Origin: Streptomyces sp. NBC_00414
GTDB taxonomy: Bacteria > Actinomycetota > Actinomycetes > Streptomycetales > Streptomycetaceae
Direction: 5' to 3'
DNA: 64,000 bases
NCBI RefSeq assembly: GCF_036038375.1
Contig: NZ_CP107935.1
Coordinates: 8,804,001 to 8,868,000 of the forward strand
The number at the start of each line of letters is the position of its first letter. The stretch's first letter is position 1. Made by a program: the position numbers and the translations under genes. This document shows, in pieces, positions 23,375 to 32,754 of this stretch. The notes under the pieces are model-generated. The model searched no databases and was not told the DNA's origin. It saw nothing but the letters and a program-made list of their open reading frames with translations.

Positions 23375-25789
23375 ATGACCACCTCGACCACTGAATCCGA
23401 TACGTCAACGGTCCCCGACTCCGACGATCGATTATCGCGTTCCCGCCGGTACGTCTGGCGATCACCTTCCGACCAGCCGGTTTGGGCACGGCCCGCGTTG
23501 TTGGGCATCGCGGCCCTCGCCGCGCTGCTGTACGCCTGGAACATCACCGAGAGCGGCTATGCGAGCTACTACTCGGTCGCCGCCCGCAGTATGACGGTGA
23601 GCTGGAAGGCGTTCCTGTTCACCGCGCTGGACCCGTCGGCCACCATCACCCTGGACAAGATCGGCGGCTTCCTGTGGCCGCAGGCCCTCTCCGCCCGCGT
23701 CTTCGGCTTCCATGCCTGGGCGCTGACCCTGCCTCAGTGTGTCGAGGGCGTCGTCTCGGTGCTGGTGATGTACCGGGTGGTACGTCGTTGGCAGGGGCCT
23801 GCGGCCGGGCTGCTGGCCGCCGGTTCGCTGACGCTGACACCGGTGGCCGCCTCGATGTTCGGGCACGCGATGCTCGACGGCATGGTTGTCATGTGCCTGA
23901 CACTAGCGGCGGACCAGTACCAGAAGGCGGTCGGCACCGCCCGGCTGCGCCCGCTGATGTTCAGCGGCCTGTGGATCGGACTGGGCTTCCAGGCCAAGAT
24001 GATGGAGGCCTGGATCATCGTCCCGGCGCTGCTCGTCGGCTACCTCGTGGCAGCGCCGATCGATCTCCGCCGGCGGGCGGCGCACCTGCTGGCCGCGGGT
24101 GCGGTCATGCTCGCGGTCTCGCTGTCCTGGGTGGCCATGATGACCTTCACCCCGCAGGACGCACGCCCGTACGTCGACGGCACCACCGACAACAGTGCCT
24201 TCTCGATGGTCTTCGGCTACAACGGCTTCAACCGCTTCGAGCCGGGTCTGATCAGCGGCGCGGATGACGGGCCGTCAGGCGCCCCTGGAAGTGGGGGTGG
24301 TGGCGGGCCCGCGCGTGAGGGTCAGGGTGGCCGGGGTGAGGAGGGCGGCGGCCCGAACCCCGGGAGCGGAGAGGTGGCTCCGCCTTCCGGGGCCGGAACC
24401 GGGACCGGGGCCGGAACCGAGGCCGGGGCTGGGGATGGGAGCGCGCAAGAGACTCCCTCCTCCGGTGCCGGTGCGGCGAGTGGGCAAGCGGCTCCGCCTT
24501 CCGGGGCCGCGAGCGGGCCGGCGGCTCCTTCGCCCGGTGCGGCCGGCGGATCACGGGGCCCGAATACGGCAACTCAGGGCCCGGACCAGGCAAGCCGGGG
24601 TCCGAGCACGGGTGATGGTGACGCCACCCGGGAGACCGTGGCCCCCGCGCCTGCCCCCGCACCCGGATCGGGCGGCTGGCTCAAGCTGCTCCGCGACGAC
24701 TTGTACACGGTGCAGATCGGCTGGCTGTTCCCGCTCGCGCTGTTCGGTCTGATCGCGGGTCTGGTCCGGCATCGCGGCGGCCCGCGTACGGATCAGGCGC
24801 GCGCCGGTTACCTGATGTGGGGCGTCTGGCTGGCCATGACGGCCGGCGTCCTGAGTTCCTTCTCCTTCGCCCATGTCGCGTACCTCGCCACCCTCGCGCC
24901 TGCGGTCGCCGCACTGTCCGGCGCCGGAACCGTGGCGCTCTGGCGGGCCCACCGCACCGCACGCGCCGGGTGGCACCTCTGGCTGCTGCCCGCGGTCGTC
25001 GTGGCGGAGACGGCCTGGACCATCCATCTGGCGTCCGACCACACCGACTTCGCGCCCTGGCTCATCCCGGTCGTCTCCGCGGCAGCGCTCCTCGCCGTCG
25101 TGGCCCTCGGTCTCGCGGCCAGGGACGTACGGATCGGAAGCCCGCGTGGCGACGGTCCGAGTGTCGGTAGCCCACAGGTCGGAGGTCTACGGGTGAAGGG
25201 CCTGTACGTCGGAGGCGTTGGACTCGGGGTCGCCGGATTGCTGGCCGGATGCGTGGCGATGTTCGCCGCACCGACGGCGTGGTCGCTCTCGGTACTGGAC
25301 GAGCGGTACGCGGGCTCGGCCTTCGAGGCGCACGCCGGACCTCCCGTCGGGATCGGCGACCCCGACGGCCCCGAGTCGACTTCGCTGACCGCCGCGCAGC
25401 GCAGGCTCCTCGCCTACGTCGAGGAGAACAACGGCGACGCCGAGTTCACGCTGTCCGCCGACAGCTGGAGCACCGCGGCGCCCTTCATCCATGCCGAGGG
25501 CCTGCCCGTGCTCCCGCTGGGCGGATACTCCGGTACGGCCAGGTCGGTCACCCTCGCCGAGTACAAACGCATGGTCGCGGAGGGCCGTCTGCGCTTCGCC
25601 CTGCTCAGCGGGCTCGGCCCGGCAACCGGCGAGCCGCGACCGGACCCGCCCGCTCTCGGAAAGGACGCCCCCGAGACCTTGAAGATCAACAGCTGGGTGT
25701 ACTCGACCTGCATGGAGATCGCGCCCAGGACCTACGGTGTCACCACCTCCGACCAGGGCCCGATGCTGACCTTGTTCCGGTGCGCCTGA
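23375..25789 (+). CDS. Integral-membrane glycosyltransferase family 39-like (polyprenyl-phosphate-sugar dependent) protein
   Basis: 804 residues. The cytoplasmic N-terminus is followed by about ten membrane segments and a soluble C-terminal domain (about residues 640-804). The first extracytoplasmic loop, DPSATITLDKIGGFLWPQALSARVFG, is the conserved start of ArnT/PMT-type transferases. Similar proteins mannosylate ramoplanin and teicoplanin outside the membrane using a polyprenyl-phosphate sugar, so mannosylation of the peptide is a fair inference. Residues about 297-430 are a Gly/Pro/Ala/Ser-rich insert without structure, encoded by a GC-rich repetitive stretch (about 24264-24665). Codon 20 is TTA (23432-23434), a second bldA-type control point. 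Housekeeping relatives exist in Streptomyces, so the role in this cluster is not certain. Confidence 0.85.
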   Translation: MTTSTTESDTSTVPDSDDRLSRSRRYVWRSPSDQPVWARPALLGIAALAALLYAWNITESGYASYYSVAARSMTVSWKAFLFTALDPSATITLDKIGGFLWPQALSARVFGFHAWALTLPQCVEGVVSVLVMYRVVRRWQGPAAGLLAAGSLTLTPVAASMFGHAMLDGMVVMCLTLAADQYQKAVGTARLRPLMFSGLWIGLGFQAKMMEAWIIVPALLVGYLVAAPIDLRRRAAHLLAAGAVMLAVSLSWVAMMTFTPQDARPYVDGTTDNSAFSMVFGYNGFNRFEPGLISGADDGPSGAPGSGGGGGPAREGQGGRGEEGGGPNPGSGEVAPPSGAGTGTGAGTEAGAGDGSAQETPSSGAGAASGQAAPPSGAASGPAAPSPGAAGGSRGPNTATQGPDQASRGPSTGDGDATRETVAPAPAPAPGSGGWLKLLRDDLYTVQIGWLFPLALFGLIAGLVRHRGGPRTDQARAGYLMWGVWLAMTAGVLSSFSFAHVAYLATLAPAVAALSGAGTVALWRAHRTARAGWHLWLLPAVVVAETAWTIHLASDHTDFAPWLIPVVSAAALLAVVALGLAARDVRIGSPRGDGPSVGSPQVGGLRVKGLYVGGVGLGVAGLLAGCVAMFAAPTAWSLSVLDERYAGSAFEAHAGPPVGIGDPDGPESTSLTAAQRRLLAYVEENNGDAEFTLSADSWSTAAPFIHAEGLPVLPLGGYSGTARSVTLAEYKRMVAEGRLRFALLSGLGPATGEPRPDPPALGKDAPETLKINSWVYSTCMEIAPRTYGVTTSDQGPMLTLFRCA

Positions 25790-25808
25790 ACCGTAACGGC
25801 TGAGAAGA

Positions 25809-25842
25809 GGCGCTTGACGGAGCAGTTGCCCCGTCAAGCGCC
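25809..25842 (+). terminator. Hairpin terminator after the mannosyltransferase gene
   Basis: GGCGCTTGACGG (25809-25820) and its exact complement (25831-25842) with a 10-nt loop, 20 bp after the stop. I take it as the right boundary of the antibiotic cluster. Confidence 0.8.
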
Positions 25843-26255
25843 CTCTGCCGTTTCCGCTGGTACGGAACCGTCACGTGGTGTCCTGCCTGGTGGGCACCGT
25901 TACCTGGCTCTGCAGGTGAGCGTCGTCTCCCGCGGCGTGATCGTCGAGGCGTTCGGTGCTCCGGAAGGCGTGAGTGTGACCCACGTCCGACTGAAGCCGC
26001 AATTGGCCCGCCCGTCGTCGTGAGACACCCGCCGACACCCCGAGAACGCGCTGCTTGATGTGCGCTCGCAACGCGACGGAGGGCGCGTGCCGGAAGGCCG
26101 TTGACCTGGGGCTCGGACGGGCATCAGAAGAACATCGGAACGTGCGCACCCATTTAGGCCATATGAACGGTTTCGCATTTGGCTGTCGGGTACCCGGGTC
26201 GTGGGCGGAACGTGCTGTTCCGCCTGCGCACCTCCCTCGTCGTTCTGGAGATTCC
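25843..26255. other. Intergenic region with no supported gene
   Basis: About 410 bp between the terminator and the aldehyde dehydrogenase gene. Short open frames on both strands lack ribosome sites and recognisable motifs. The 3' part should carry the promoter of the gene at 26256. Confidence 0.5.
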
Positions 26256-27671
26256 ATGTCAGGCCAGCGCAAGAGCTCATTCGCGACCGTGAACCCGTAC
26301 ACCGGGGAGACCCTCGCGGAGTTCCCGGTCGTCGAGGGCGAAGAAGTCGATTCAAAGCTTGAAACCGCAGGTCACGCTTTCGACGCATGGCGGAAACGGC
26401 CGATCGCGGAGCGTGCCTCCGTGGTGGGACGCGCGGGTCGACTGATGAGGGAACGGAAGGAGGAGCTGGCCCAGCTCATCACCCTGGAGATGGGCAAACT
26501 GATCTCCGAAGCACGCGGAGAGGTGGACCTCGCCGCGTCGATCCTGGAGTACTACGCGCGGAACGGGCCGGATTTCGCCGCCGCCGAGCCGCTCGACGTG
26601 GAGGAGGGGGAGGCGTACCTCGTCACTGAGCCCCTCGGCGTCCTGCTGGGCGTCATGCCCTGGAACTTCCCGCTCTACCAGGTGGTCCGTTTCGCGGGCC
26701 CCAACCTCGTGCTGGGCAACACCGTGCTGGTCAAGCACGCAGGTATCTGCCCGCAGTCGGCGCTCGCGCTGGAGTCGCTGTTCCGTGACGCGCAGGCCCC
26801 CGAGGGCGTCTACACGAACCTGTTCGTGAGCCACGACGAGATCTCGCGCATCATCGACAGCCCGGTCGTCCGAGGAGCCTCCCTGACCGGCAGCGAGAAG
26901 GCAGGGGCCCAGGTCGCCGAGCGCGCCGGACGGAACATGAAGCCCAGCCTTCTGGAGCTGGGCGGCAGCGACGTCTTCATCGTCCTGGACGGCGAGGGGC
27001 TGGAACGCACGGTCGGAGCCGCGGTGGCGGGGCGGATGGCGAACACCGGCCAGAGCTGTGTCGCCTCGAAGCGGTTCATCGTGCTGGATGACGTCTACGA
27101 CGACTTCGTGGACGGACTGCGCCGCGGGTTCGAGGCGCTCACGCCGGGCGACCCCGCCGACGAGGCGACCACCGTGGGCCCGCTCTCCTCGGAACAGGCG
27201 GCCGCGGACCTGGCCGACCAGATCCGCGAGACGGTCGACCAGGGCGCGGAACTGGTCACCGGCGGCCACCGGATCGACCGTCCGGGAGCCTTCGTCGAAC
27301 CCACGATCATCACCGGCGTCAAGCCGGGCATGCGCGCCTACGCCGAGGAGCTCTTCGGACCGGCCGCGGTGGTCTACCGGGTCGCCGACGAGGACGAGGC
27401 CATCGCCCTCGCCAATGACAGCCAGTACGGTCTCGGCGGATCCGTGTTCTGCGCCGACGTGGAGCGGGGCCGCAGGGTCGCGGAGCGCGTGGAGACCGGC
27501 ATGGTGTGGGTGAACCACCCGACGTCGACCCAGCCCGACCTGCCGTTCGGCGGCATCAAGCGCTCCGGCTACGGACGGGAGCTCTCGAAGCTCGGCATGC
27601 AGGAATTCGTGAACCGCAAGCTGGTGCGCGTCCTGCCGCCCGACGCCGAGCTGCGCGGAATCGCCGGTTGA
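26256..27671 (+). CDS. NAD(P)-dependent aldehyde dehydrogenase (succinate-semialdehyde dehydrogenase-like)
   Basis: 471 residues from ATG 26256 (GGAG 5 nt upstream). Catalytic Cys is in NTGQSCVASKRF and catalytic Glu in LLELGGSDVFIV. The cofactor region includes VMPWNFPLYQ and SLTGSEKAGAQVAE, and PFGGIKRSGYGREL is the conserved end. NPYTGETLAEFP at the start and overall length fit the GabD-like group, which oxidises semialdehydes to acids; the actual substrate cannot be read from sequence. Followed on the same strand by an aldo/keto reductase, with a repeat-bearing 227-bp gap between. Confidence 0.93.
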   Translation: MSGQRKSSFATVNPYTGETLAEFPVVEGEEVDSKLETAGHAFDAWRKRPIAERASVVGRAGRLMRERKEELAQLITLEMGKLISEARGEVDLAASILEYYARNGPDFAAAEPLDVEEGEAYLVTEPLGVLLGVMPWNFPLYQVVRFAGPNLVLGNTVLVKHAGICPQSALALESLFRDAQAPEGVYTNLFVSHDEISRIIDSPVVRGASLTGSEKAGAQVAERAGRNMKPSLLELGGSDVFIVLDGEGLERTVGAAVAGRMANTGQSCVASKRFIVLDDVYDDFVDGLRRGFEALTPGDPADEATTVGPLSSEQAAADLADQIRETVDQGAELVTGGHRIDRPGAFVEPTIITGVKPGMRAYAEELFGPAAVVYRVADEDEAIALANDSQYGLGGSVFCADVERGRRVAERVETGMVWVNHPTSTQPDLPFGGIKRSGYGRELSKLGMQEFVNRKLVRVLPPDAELRGIAG

Positions 27672-27689
27672 GCGATCCCCGTCCGATGA

Positions 27690-27790
27690 CGTCCGCACAT
27701 CGAGTCCGCACGTCGAGTTCCGGACATCGAGTCCGCACATCAAGTTCCGGACATCACGTCCGCACGTCACGTCCGCACACCACCTCCGCT
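27690..27790. repeat. Degenerate tandem repeat, unit about 13-14 bp
   Basis: About seven imperfect copies of GTCCGCACATCGA-type units (variants GTTCCGGACATCGA, GTCCGCACGTCAC), between the aldehyde dehydrogenase and aldo/keto reductase genes. Not a CRISPR: there are no unique spacers. Confidence 0.8.
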
Positions 27791-27898
27791 CATCCCTACG
27801 CGGACGTGACTCGCACAACCGACCTGTGCGGCAGAGCTGAGCGGGGCCGACCCCGCGCACATCCTCTGCCCTTCCAACCGCGACAGCCAGGAGCCACC

Positions 27899-28726
27899 GT
27901 GACCGCAGTACCCGCCATCACCCTCAACAACGCGGTGCAGATCCCGCAGCTCGGCTTCGGCACCTTCCAGATCCCGCCGGAGGACACCCGCGAGACGACG
28001 CTGGCGGCGCTGAAGGCCGGCTACCGGCACATCGACACGGCGCAGATGTACGGCAACGAGAAGGAGGTCGGCCAGGCGGTCCGCGACTCCGACCTCGATC
28101 GCGCCGACGTCTTCGTGACCAGCAAGCTCAACAACGACTCGCAGGGCCACGACAACGCTCTCCGGGCGTTCGACCGCAGCCTGGAGGAGCTGGGCCTCGA
28201 CCACCTGGACCTCTTCCTCATCCACTGGCCGCTGCCCGCCAAGGGCCTGTTCGTCGAGACCTGGAAGGCACTGGAGGAGATCTACCGCTCCGGTCGGGCC
28301 AAGGCCATCGGAGTGTCCAACTTCCAGCCCCGCCATCTGCGCCGGCTGCTGGAGAACAGTGACGTGGTGCCCGCGGTCAACCAGATCGAGGTGCACCCCT
28401 ACCTCACCCAGGACGATGTCAGGGCCTTCGGCGCCGAGCACGAGATCGCCACCGAGGCCTGGTCGCCCATCGCGCAGGGCAAGGTGCTCGACGACCCGAC
28501 CATCAAGCGCATCGCGGAGCGGGAGGGCAAGTCGCCCGCCCAGGTGACACTGCGCTGGCACATCCAGCGCGGAGACATCGTCTTCCCCAAGTCGGTGACC
28601 CAGAAGCGCATCGAGGAGAACTTCGACCTCTTCGACTTCGAGCTCGACGAGGGCGACATGGGCGAGATCTCCGCACTGAACCGCAACGAGCGCACCGGGT
28701 TCGACCCGGACCGCTTCAACGGCTGA
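27899..28726 (+). CDS. Aldo/keto reductase
   Basis: 275 residues from GTG 27899 with AGGAG upstream. TIM-barrel NADPH-dependent oxidoreductase with catalytic Asp and Tyr in IDTAQMYGNE, Lys in VTSKLNND and His in FLIHWPLP. VFPKSVTQKRIEEN is the cofactor phosphate-binding stretch. Size and motifs match 2,5-diketo-D-gluconate reductase-like enzymes, but the substrate is unknown. Its last 11 bp overlap the 3' end of the convergent transporter gene. Confidence 0.93.
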   Translation: MTAVPAITLNNAVQIPQLGFGTFQIPPEDTRETTLAALKAGYRHIDTAQMYGNEKEVGQAVRDSDLDRADVFVTSKLNNDSQGHDNALRAFDRSLEELGLDHLDLFLIHWPLPAKGLFVETWKALEEIYRSGRAKAIGVSNFQPRHLRRLLENSDVVPAVNQIEVHPYLTQDDVRAFGAEHEIATEAWSPIAQGKVLDDPTIKRIAEREGKSPAQVTLRWHIQRGDIVFPKSVTQKRIEENFDLFDFELDEGDMGEISALNRNERTGFDPDRFNG

Positions 28727-31310
28727 GAGAGGCCCCGGTCGTGTCGGCCGCCGCGTCGGCCCGGGGTGCGCCGTCCCGTACGAAGGTACGGGCGTTCGCA
28801 CTCCGGACCTGACGGGGCAGCGTGTACGCGTCGGCCAGCCAGCCAAGTCCGCAGATGCCGAGGGTGCACAGGTGCAGCAGCCCTCGGCGGGTCCTGCCGA
28901 GATAGAAGTGGTGCGCGCCGAACAGGCCGAGGAAGAACCACCAGAGGTACGCCACGGCGACCGACTTCCGAGCCCGTTTCGGTATCCGCAGGGTGTCGAG
29001 TCGTAGTGGCGGCTCGGTCAGCGTGCTGTCCCGCAGCGGTGCCGCTGCCGCCACCGGATCGGGCCGAGAAGGCGGCGCCACCGCTGCCGGCCGGCCCACG
29101 GGGGCGACGGGGATGACGGATGCGGATGCGGGTCTGCGGGAGGGCGCGCCCTCGATGGACACACGCGGCAGGATCCGCTCCAGCCAGACGGGCAGCCACC
29201 AGTTCGCCCGGCCCAGCAGATGCATCAGCGACGGCACCAGCACGGTGCGCAGCACGAAGGCGTCGATCGCCACGGCCGCGGCCAGTCCCACTCCGTACTC
29301 GGCGATGACCCGCTGCCCGCCGAGGACGAAGGCGGTGAACACACAGATCATGATCAGGGCGGCGGCGTTGATCAGCCGGCCGGTCTCGGCCTGACCGATC
29401 CGGATGGCGCGGTGGTTGTCGCGGGTGTGCTCCCACTCCTCGTGCATCCGGCTGACCAGGAAGACCTGGTAGTCCATGGACAGGCCGAAGAGGATGGCCA
29501 GCATGATCACCGGAAGCTCGGCCTCCACCGGCCCGGCCTTACCCAGGCCCAGGAGTTCGGAGCCCCACCCCCACTGGAACACGGCGACGACGACTCCGAA
29601 GGACGCGGCCGAGGCGAGCAGATTCATCACGGCGGCGGTCAGTGGGACCAGGATGCTGCGGAAGGCGACCATCAGCAGCAGGCAGCCGAGTCCGACGATC
29701 ACCCCGAGGAAGAGCGGCAGTTTGCCCGCCAGCAGGTCGGCCAGGTCACGGGAGGCAGCCGTCGTGCCACCGACGTAGACCTTCAGGCCGCTGCCCCGCT
29801 CGACGGCGGGGACGACCTCCTCGCGCAGGTTGCTGATCAGGTCGCTCGTGGCCTCGTCCTGCGGTGCGCCGGTCGGCACCACGTCGATGACGGCCAGTCC
29901 GGTCGCCGCGGTGACGGGCCCGGCCGTCGCCGTCGCCACGCCGGGGGTACCGCGCACGGCCGAGACCAGCCTGTTCAGGGCCGGCGCGTCGCTGGGCGCG
30001 CTCAGCTGCGCGACCAGCACCAGCGGACCGTTGGAGCCGGGCCCGAAACCCTCGGCCAGCAGGTCGTACGCGGCCCTGGTGGTGGTGCCCTTCGGGTCGT
30101 TCCCGGCGTCCGAGGTTCCCAGACGCAGCGACAGCGCGGGCAGCGAGAGGGCGGCGACGACGAGGAGCGCGGCCAGGGCGAACAGCGTCTTGTGGCGCTC
30201 GACCCGCTCGGCCCAGCGACTCCGGGACTTCACTGGCGAGTGCCGCTGCGTGTTCAGAGGCAGTTGAACGGACTCTGGGGACCGGATGGCCGCGGCTCGC
30301 CGCTGACGCCTGTTCAGCAGTTTGCCGCCGAAGAGGCCGAGCAGGGCCGGCAGCAGGGTCACCGCCGCGATCACCGTGAACAGGACCGCCGTCGCCGCGC
30401 TGATCCCCATCCCGGTGAGGGGACCGATCCGCAGGACGAGCAGGCCGAGGAGGGCGGTCACGACGGTGAGTCCGGCGAAGACCACCGCACGCCCGGAGGT
30501 GTCCAGCGCGCGTACCGCCGCCTGCTCGGGTGCCAGGCCGCTCCGCAGTCCGGTCCGGTGGCGGGTGACGATGAACAGGGCGTAGTCGATGCCGACTCCG
30601 AGCCCGATGAGGGCCGCGACCGTCGGGGCGTCGGAGCCCAGGGTCATCACGTGCGAGGTCAGCCCGATGGCGATCAGCCCGGCGCCGAGTGCGGCGATCG
30701 CGACCAGCAGGGGTACGAGCACGCCCAGCAGCGAGCCGAAGGCGACGAAGAGGATGATACCGGCGGCGACCAGCCCGATCGCCTCGGTGCTCTGCGTCTC
30801 GCCCTCGGCCGCGTAACTGATGGCCTGGCCGCCGAGCTCCACCTCCAGATCCGCGTCACGGGCGGCTTGAGCGGTGTCGATGACCCGGGTGACATCGGCG
30901 ACCGGTATCCGGTCCGCCTGCGCGTCGAACGTCACCGTCGCGTAGGCGGTCCTGCCGTCCTCGCTGATCCGGGGCGCCCCCTCGGAGCCGTACATGCCGG
31001 TCACCGAGGCGACCGAGGGCAGTGCCGCGACCCGGTCCAGCATCGAGGTCACCTTCCGCCGGACGGCGGCGTCCCGGACCGACCCCTCGGGTACGTGCAC
31101 CACGATCCGGTCGCTGTCTCCGGCCTGCCGGGGCTCGGACGCCTGGAGCCGCGCCTGCGCCTTCGACGACTCGGTTCCCGGCAGGGTGAACGCGTCGGAG
31201 TAGCGGGTGCCGAGTGTCGCGTAGGGCACGGCGAGCGCGACCAGCACGATCACCCAGATCCCGACGACGAGGAGGCGGTGCCGGAAGCACCATCTGGCCA
31301 GTGCGGACAT
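28716..31310 (-). CDS. MMPL/RND-family transporter fused to a C-terminal TM2 domain
   Basis: 864 residues. Two repeats of membrane segments, each with a large extracytoplasmic loop, are typical of actinobacterial MMPL transporters for lipids or antibiotics. The first opens with WCFRHRLLVVGIWVIVLVAL and its core has LIGLGVGIDYALFIVTRHR. The second core has AILFGLSMDYQVFLVSRMHEEW, with the Asp-Tyr pair of the proton relay. After about residue 690 comes a Pro/Ala linker, then a TM2 domain (VAVAYLWWFFLGLFGAHHFY, with GLGWLADAYTLPRQV at the end). TM2 is normally a separate small protein, and I do not know another MMPL carrying it. Convergent with the aldo/keto reductase. Confidence 0.92.
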   Translation of the reverse strand: MSALARWCFRHRLLVVGIWVIVLVALAVPYATLGTRYSDAFTLPGTESSKAQARLQASEPRQAGDSDRIVVHVPEGSVRDAAVRRKVTSMLDRVAALPSVASVTGMYGSEGAPRISEDGRTAYATVTFDAQADRIPVADVTRVIDTAQAARDADLEVELGGQAISYAAEGETQSTEAIGLVAAGIILFVAFGSLLGVLVPLLVAIAALGAGLIAIGLTSHVMTLGSDAPTVAALIGLGVGIDYALFIVTRHRTGLRSGLAPEQAAVRALDTSGRAVVFAGLTVVTALLGLLVLRIGPLTGMGISAATAVLFTVIAAVTLLPALLGLFGGKLLNRRQRRAAAIRSPESVQLPLNTQRHSPVKSRSRWAERVERHKTLFALAALLVVAALSLPALSLRLGTSDAGNDPKGTTTRAAYDLLAEGFGPGSNGPLVLVAQLSAPSDAPALNRLVSAVRGTPGVATATAGPVTAATGLAVIDVVPTGAPQDEATSDLISNLREEVVPAVERGSGLKVYVGGTTAASRDLADLLAGKLPLFLGVIVGLGCLLLMVAFRSILVPLTAAVMNLLASAASFGVVVAVFQWGWGSELLGLGKAGPVEAELPVIMLAILFGLSMDYQVFLVSRMHEEWEHTRDNHRAIRIGQAETGRLINAAALIMICVFTAFVLGGQRVIAEYGVGLAAAVAIDAFVLRTVLVPSLMHLLGRANWWLPVWLERILPRVSIEGAPSRRPASASVIPVAPVGRPAAVAPPSRPDPVAAAAPLRDSTLTEPPLRLDTLRIPKRARKSVAVAYLWWFFLGLFGAHHFYLGRTRRGLLHLCTLGICGLGWLADAYTLPRQVRSANARTFVRDGAPRADAAADTTGASLSR

Positions 31311-31392
31311 GGCTGAACAACCTTCTTTGCGGCGGTGGGACGAGGTGAGGTGAGACGAGGTGAGGCGTTGTGCGGTCAGGTGTGATGGGGTC

Positions 31393-32754
31393 TCAGGAGC
31401 CGGCCGGCGGGGACGCGGGCGTGGTGGGGATCGGCTTGCCGAGCATGGTGCACACCGCTGCGTTCACCAGGGCCTGATTGGCGGGCCCGGCGGGGTTGGC
31501 GGGGCCGTTCTTCGGCGAGGCCAGACCGAAGATCGTGGTGGTGAAGACCGAGACCGTACGGCGGCCGGTCGCGTCGGTGTAGTCCTCGCTGGAGTAGCCG
31601 GGAGCCTGACCGTTGTGGCCCCAGACGGTGCCACAGGGGGTGGACACCTCCTCCAGACCGAGCCCGTACCTGCGGTTCGGGAACTCGGACTCCTCGGCGA
31701 CGGTGGTGCGCATCTCCTTCAGCAGGGCGGGCGGCAGGAGCTTGCCCGAGTTCAGCGCACCGGAGAAGCGGGCCCAGTCCTGCGCGGTGGAGACCATGCC
31801 GCCGGCGGCCCACAGCGTGCTGGCGTTGACCCAGGTGGTGTCGACGTGACCCGCGGACCGCTCGGGGCCCGCGAACACAGTCCCCGCGGCGGCGTACGGG
31901 GGGAGCAGCGGGCCGACGCGGCTGGCGTCCGGCTCGTAACCGTGCGCGAGACGGGGGTTGTTCGGCTTCCCGAAGCCGGTGACCAGGTAGGTGTCCTTCA
32001 GTTTCAGCGGCCTGGCGATCCGCTCCTGGACCAGGTCGTCCAGGGCGTGTCCGGTCACCTTCTCGGCGATCAGGCCGAGCGCGGTGTAGTTGGTGTTGCT
32101 GTAGGCGTAACTCGTGCCGGGTGCGAACAGCGGGTCGTGCCGGACGGCGGCGGCGAGCAGCTCCCGGGGCGTCCAGACCCTGGTGTCCTGGCCGGTGAAC
32201 GCCTTGAGCACCGCGGGATCGGTGGTGTAGTTGAACAGGCCGCTGGTGTGGTTGAGCAGCATGCGCAGGGTGATCGCGGTGCCGTCGGGGACCAGACCGG
32301 GCAGCCACTTCTCGACCGGGTCGCTCAGCTTGAGCCGGTGTTCGGCGACCAGTTGCAGGACCACGGTGGCCACCGTCGTCTTGGTGTTGGAGCCCATCCG
32401 GAACTGGTCGTTCGCGGTGAGGATGTGGTCGGCCCTGGTCCAGGAGGCCTGCCTGGCGATCTCGATCACCCGCCCGTCGCCCTTGTCGACCCGCACGACG
32501 ACGCCGGGGGCTCCCGCGTCCACGTCCTTCTGGGCGAGCGCTGCCAGTTGATCCTTCTGGCCCTTCTGGCTCTTCTGGTCCTTCCGGTCCTTCTGAGCCG
32601 TCGCCGTGCTGGGCCGTCCGGTCGGGGTGTGGGCGGTGCTCTCCGCCGCGGCGGACGCCTCGCAGCCTGCGAGCGTGGCCGTCAGCGCGGCGGCCAGAGC
32701 CAGCGTCAGGTATGCGTGCCGGGCGGGGCGCGGGCGGGGAGTGTTCCGGGGCAT
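31393..32754 (-). CDS. Lipoprotein serine hydrolase (beta-lactamase / DD-carboxypeptidase class C type)
   Basis: 453 residues with a lipobox signal peptide (LAAALTATLAGC). A charged stretch of KDQK/KGQK repeats (residues about 54-68) leads to the catalytic domain: S-x-x-K in GSNTKTTV, Y-S-N in YAYSNTNYTALG and HNG in GHNGQAPG, standing for the KTG box. Related proteins are D-alanyl-D-alanine carboxypeptidases or esterases acting outside the membrane. AGGAGG ribosome site. Lies downstream of, and on the same strand as, the MMPL gene's neighbour region, and is divergent from the two-component genes. Confidence 0.92.
   Translation of the reverse strand: MPRNTPRPRPARHAYLTLALAAALTATLAGCEASAAAESTAHTPTGRPSTATAQKDRKDQKSQKGQKDQLAALAQKDVDAGAPGVVVRVDKGDGRVIEIARQASWTRADHILTANDQFRMGSNTKTTVATVVLQLVAEHRLKLSDPVEKWLPGLVPDGTAITLRMLLNHTSGLFNYTTDPAVLKAFTGQDTRVWTPRELLAAAVRHDPLFAPGTSYAYSNTNYTALGLIAEKVTGHALDDLVQERIARPLKLKDTYLVTGFGKPNNPRLAHGYEPDASRVGPLLPPYAAAGTVFAGPERSAGHVDTTWVNASTLWAAGGMVSTAQDWARFSGALNSGKLLPPALLKEMRTTVAEESEFPNRRYGLGLEEVSTPCGTVWGHNGQAPGYSSEDYTDATGRRTVSVFTTTIFGLASPKNGPANPAGPANQALVNAAVCTMLGKPIPTTPASPPAGS

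Noticed and set aside
27690..27790. CRISPR-like repeat array
   Set aside because: Units are contiguous and degenerate with no spacers, and there are no cas genes.
30251..30268. GTTCAGAGG followed by CAGTTGAAC inside the MMPL gene
   Set aside because: The half-sites are there but without the 11-nt spacer, and the position is inside a coding region outside the cluster.
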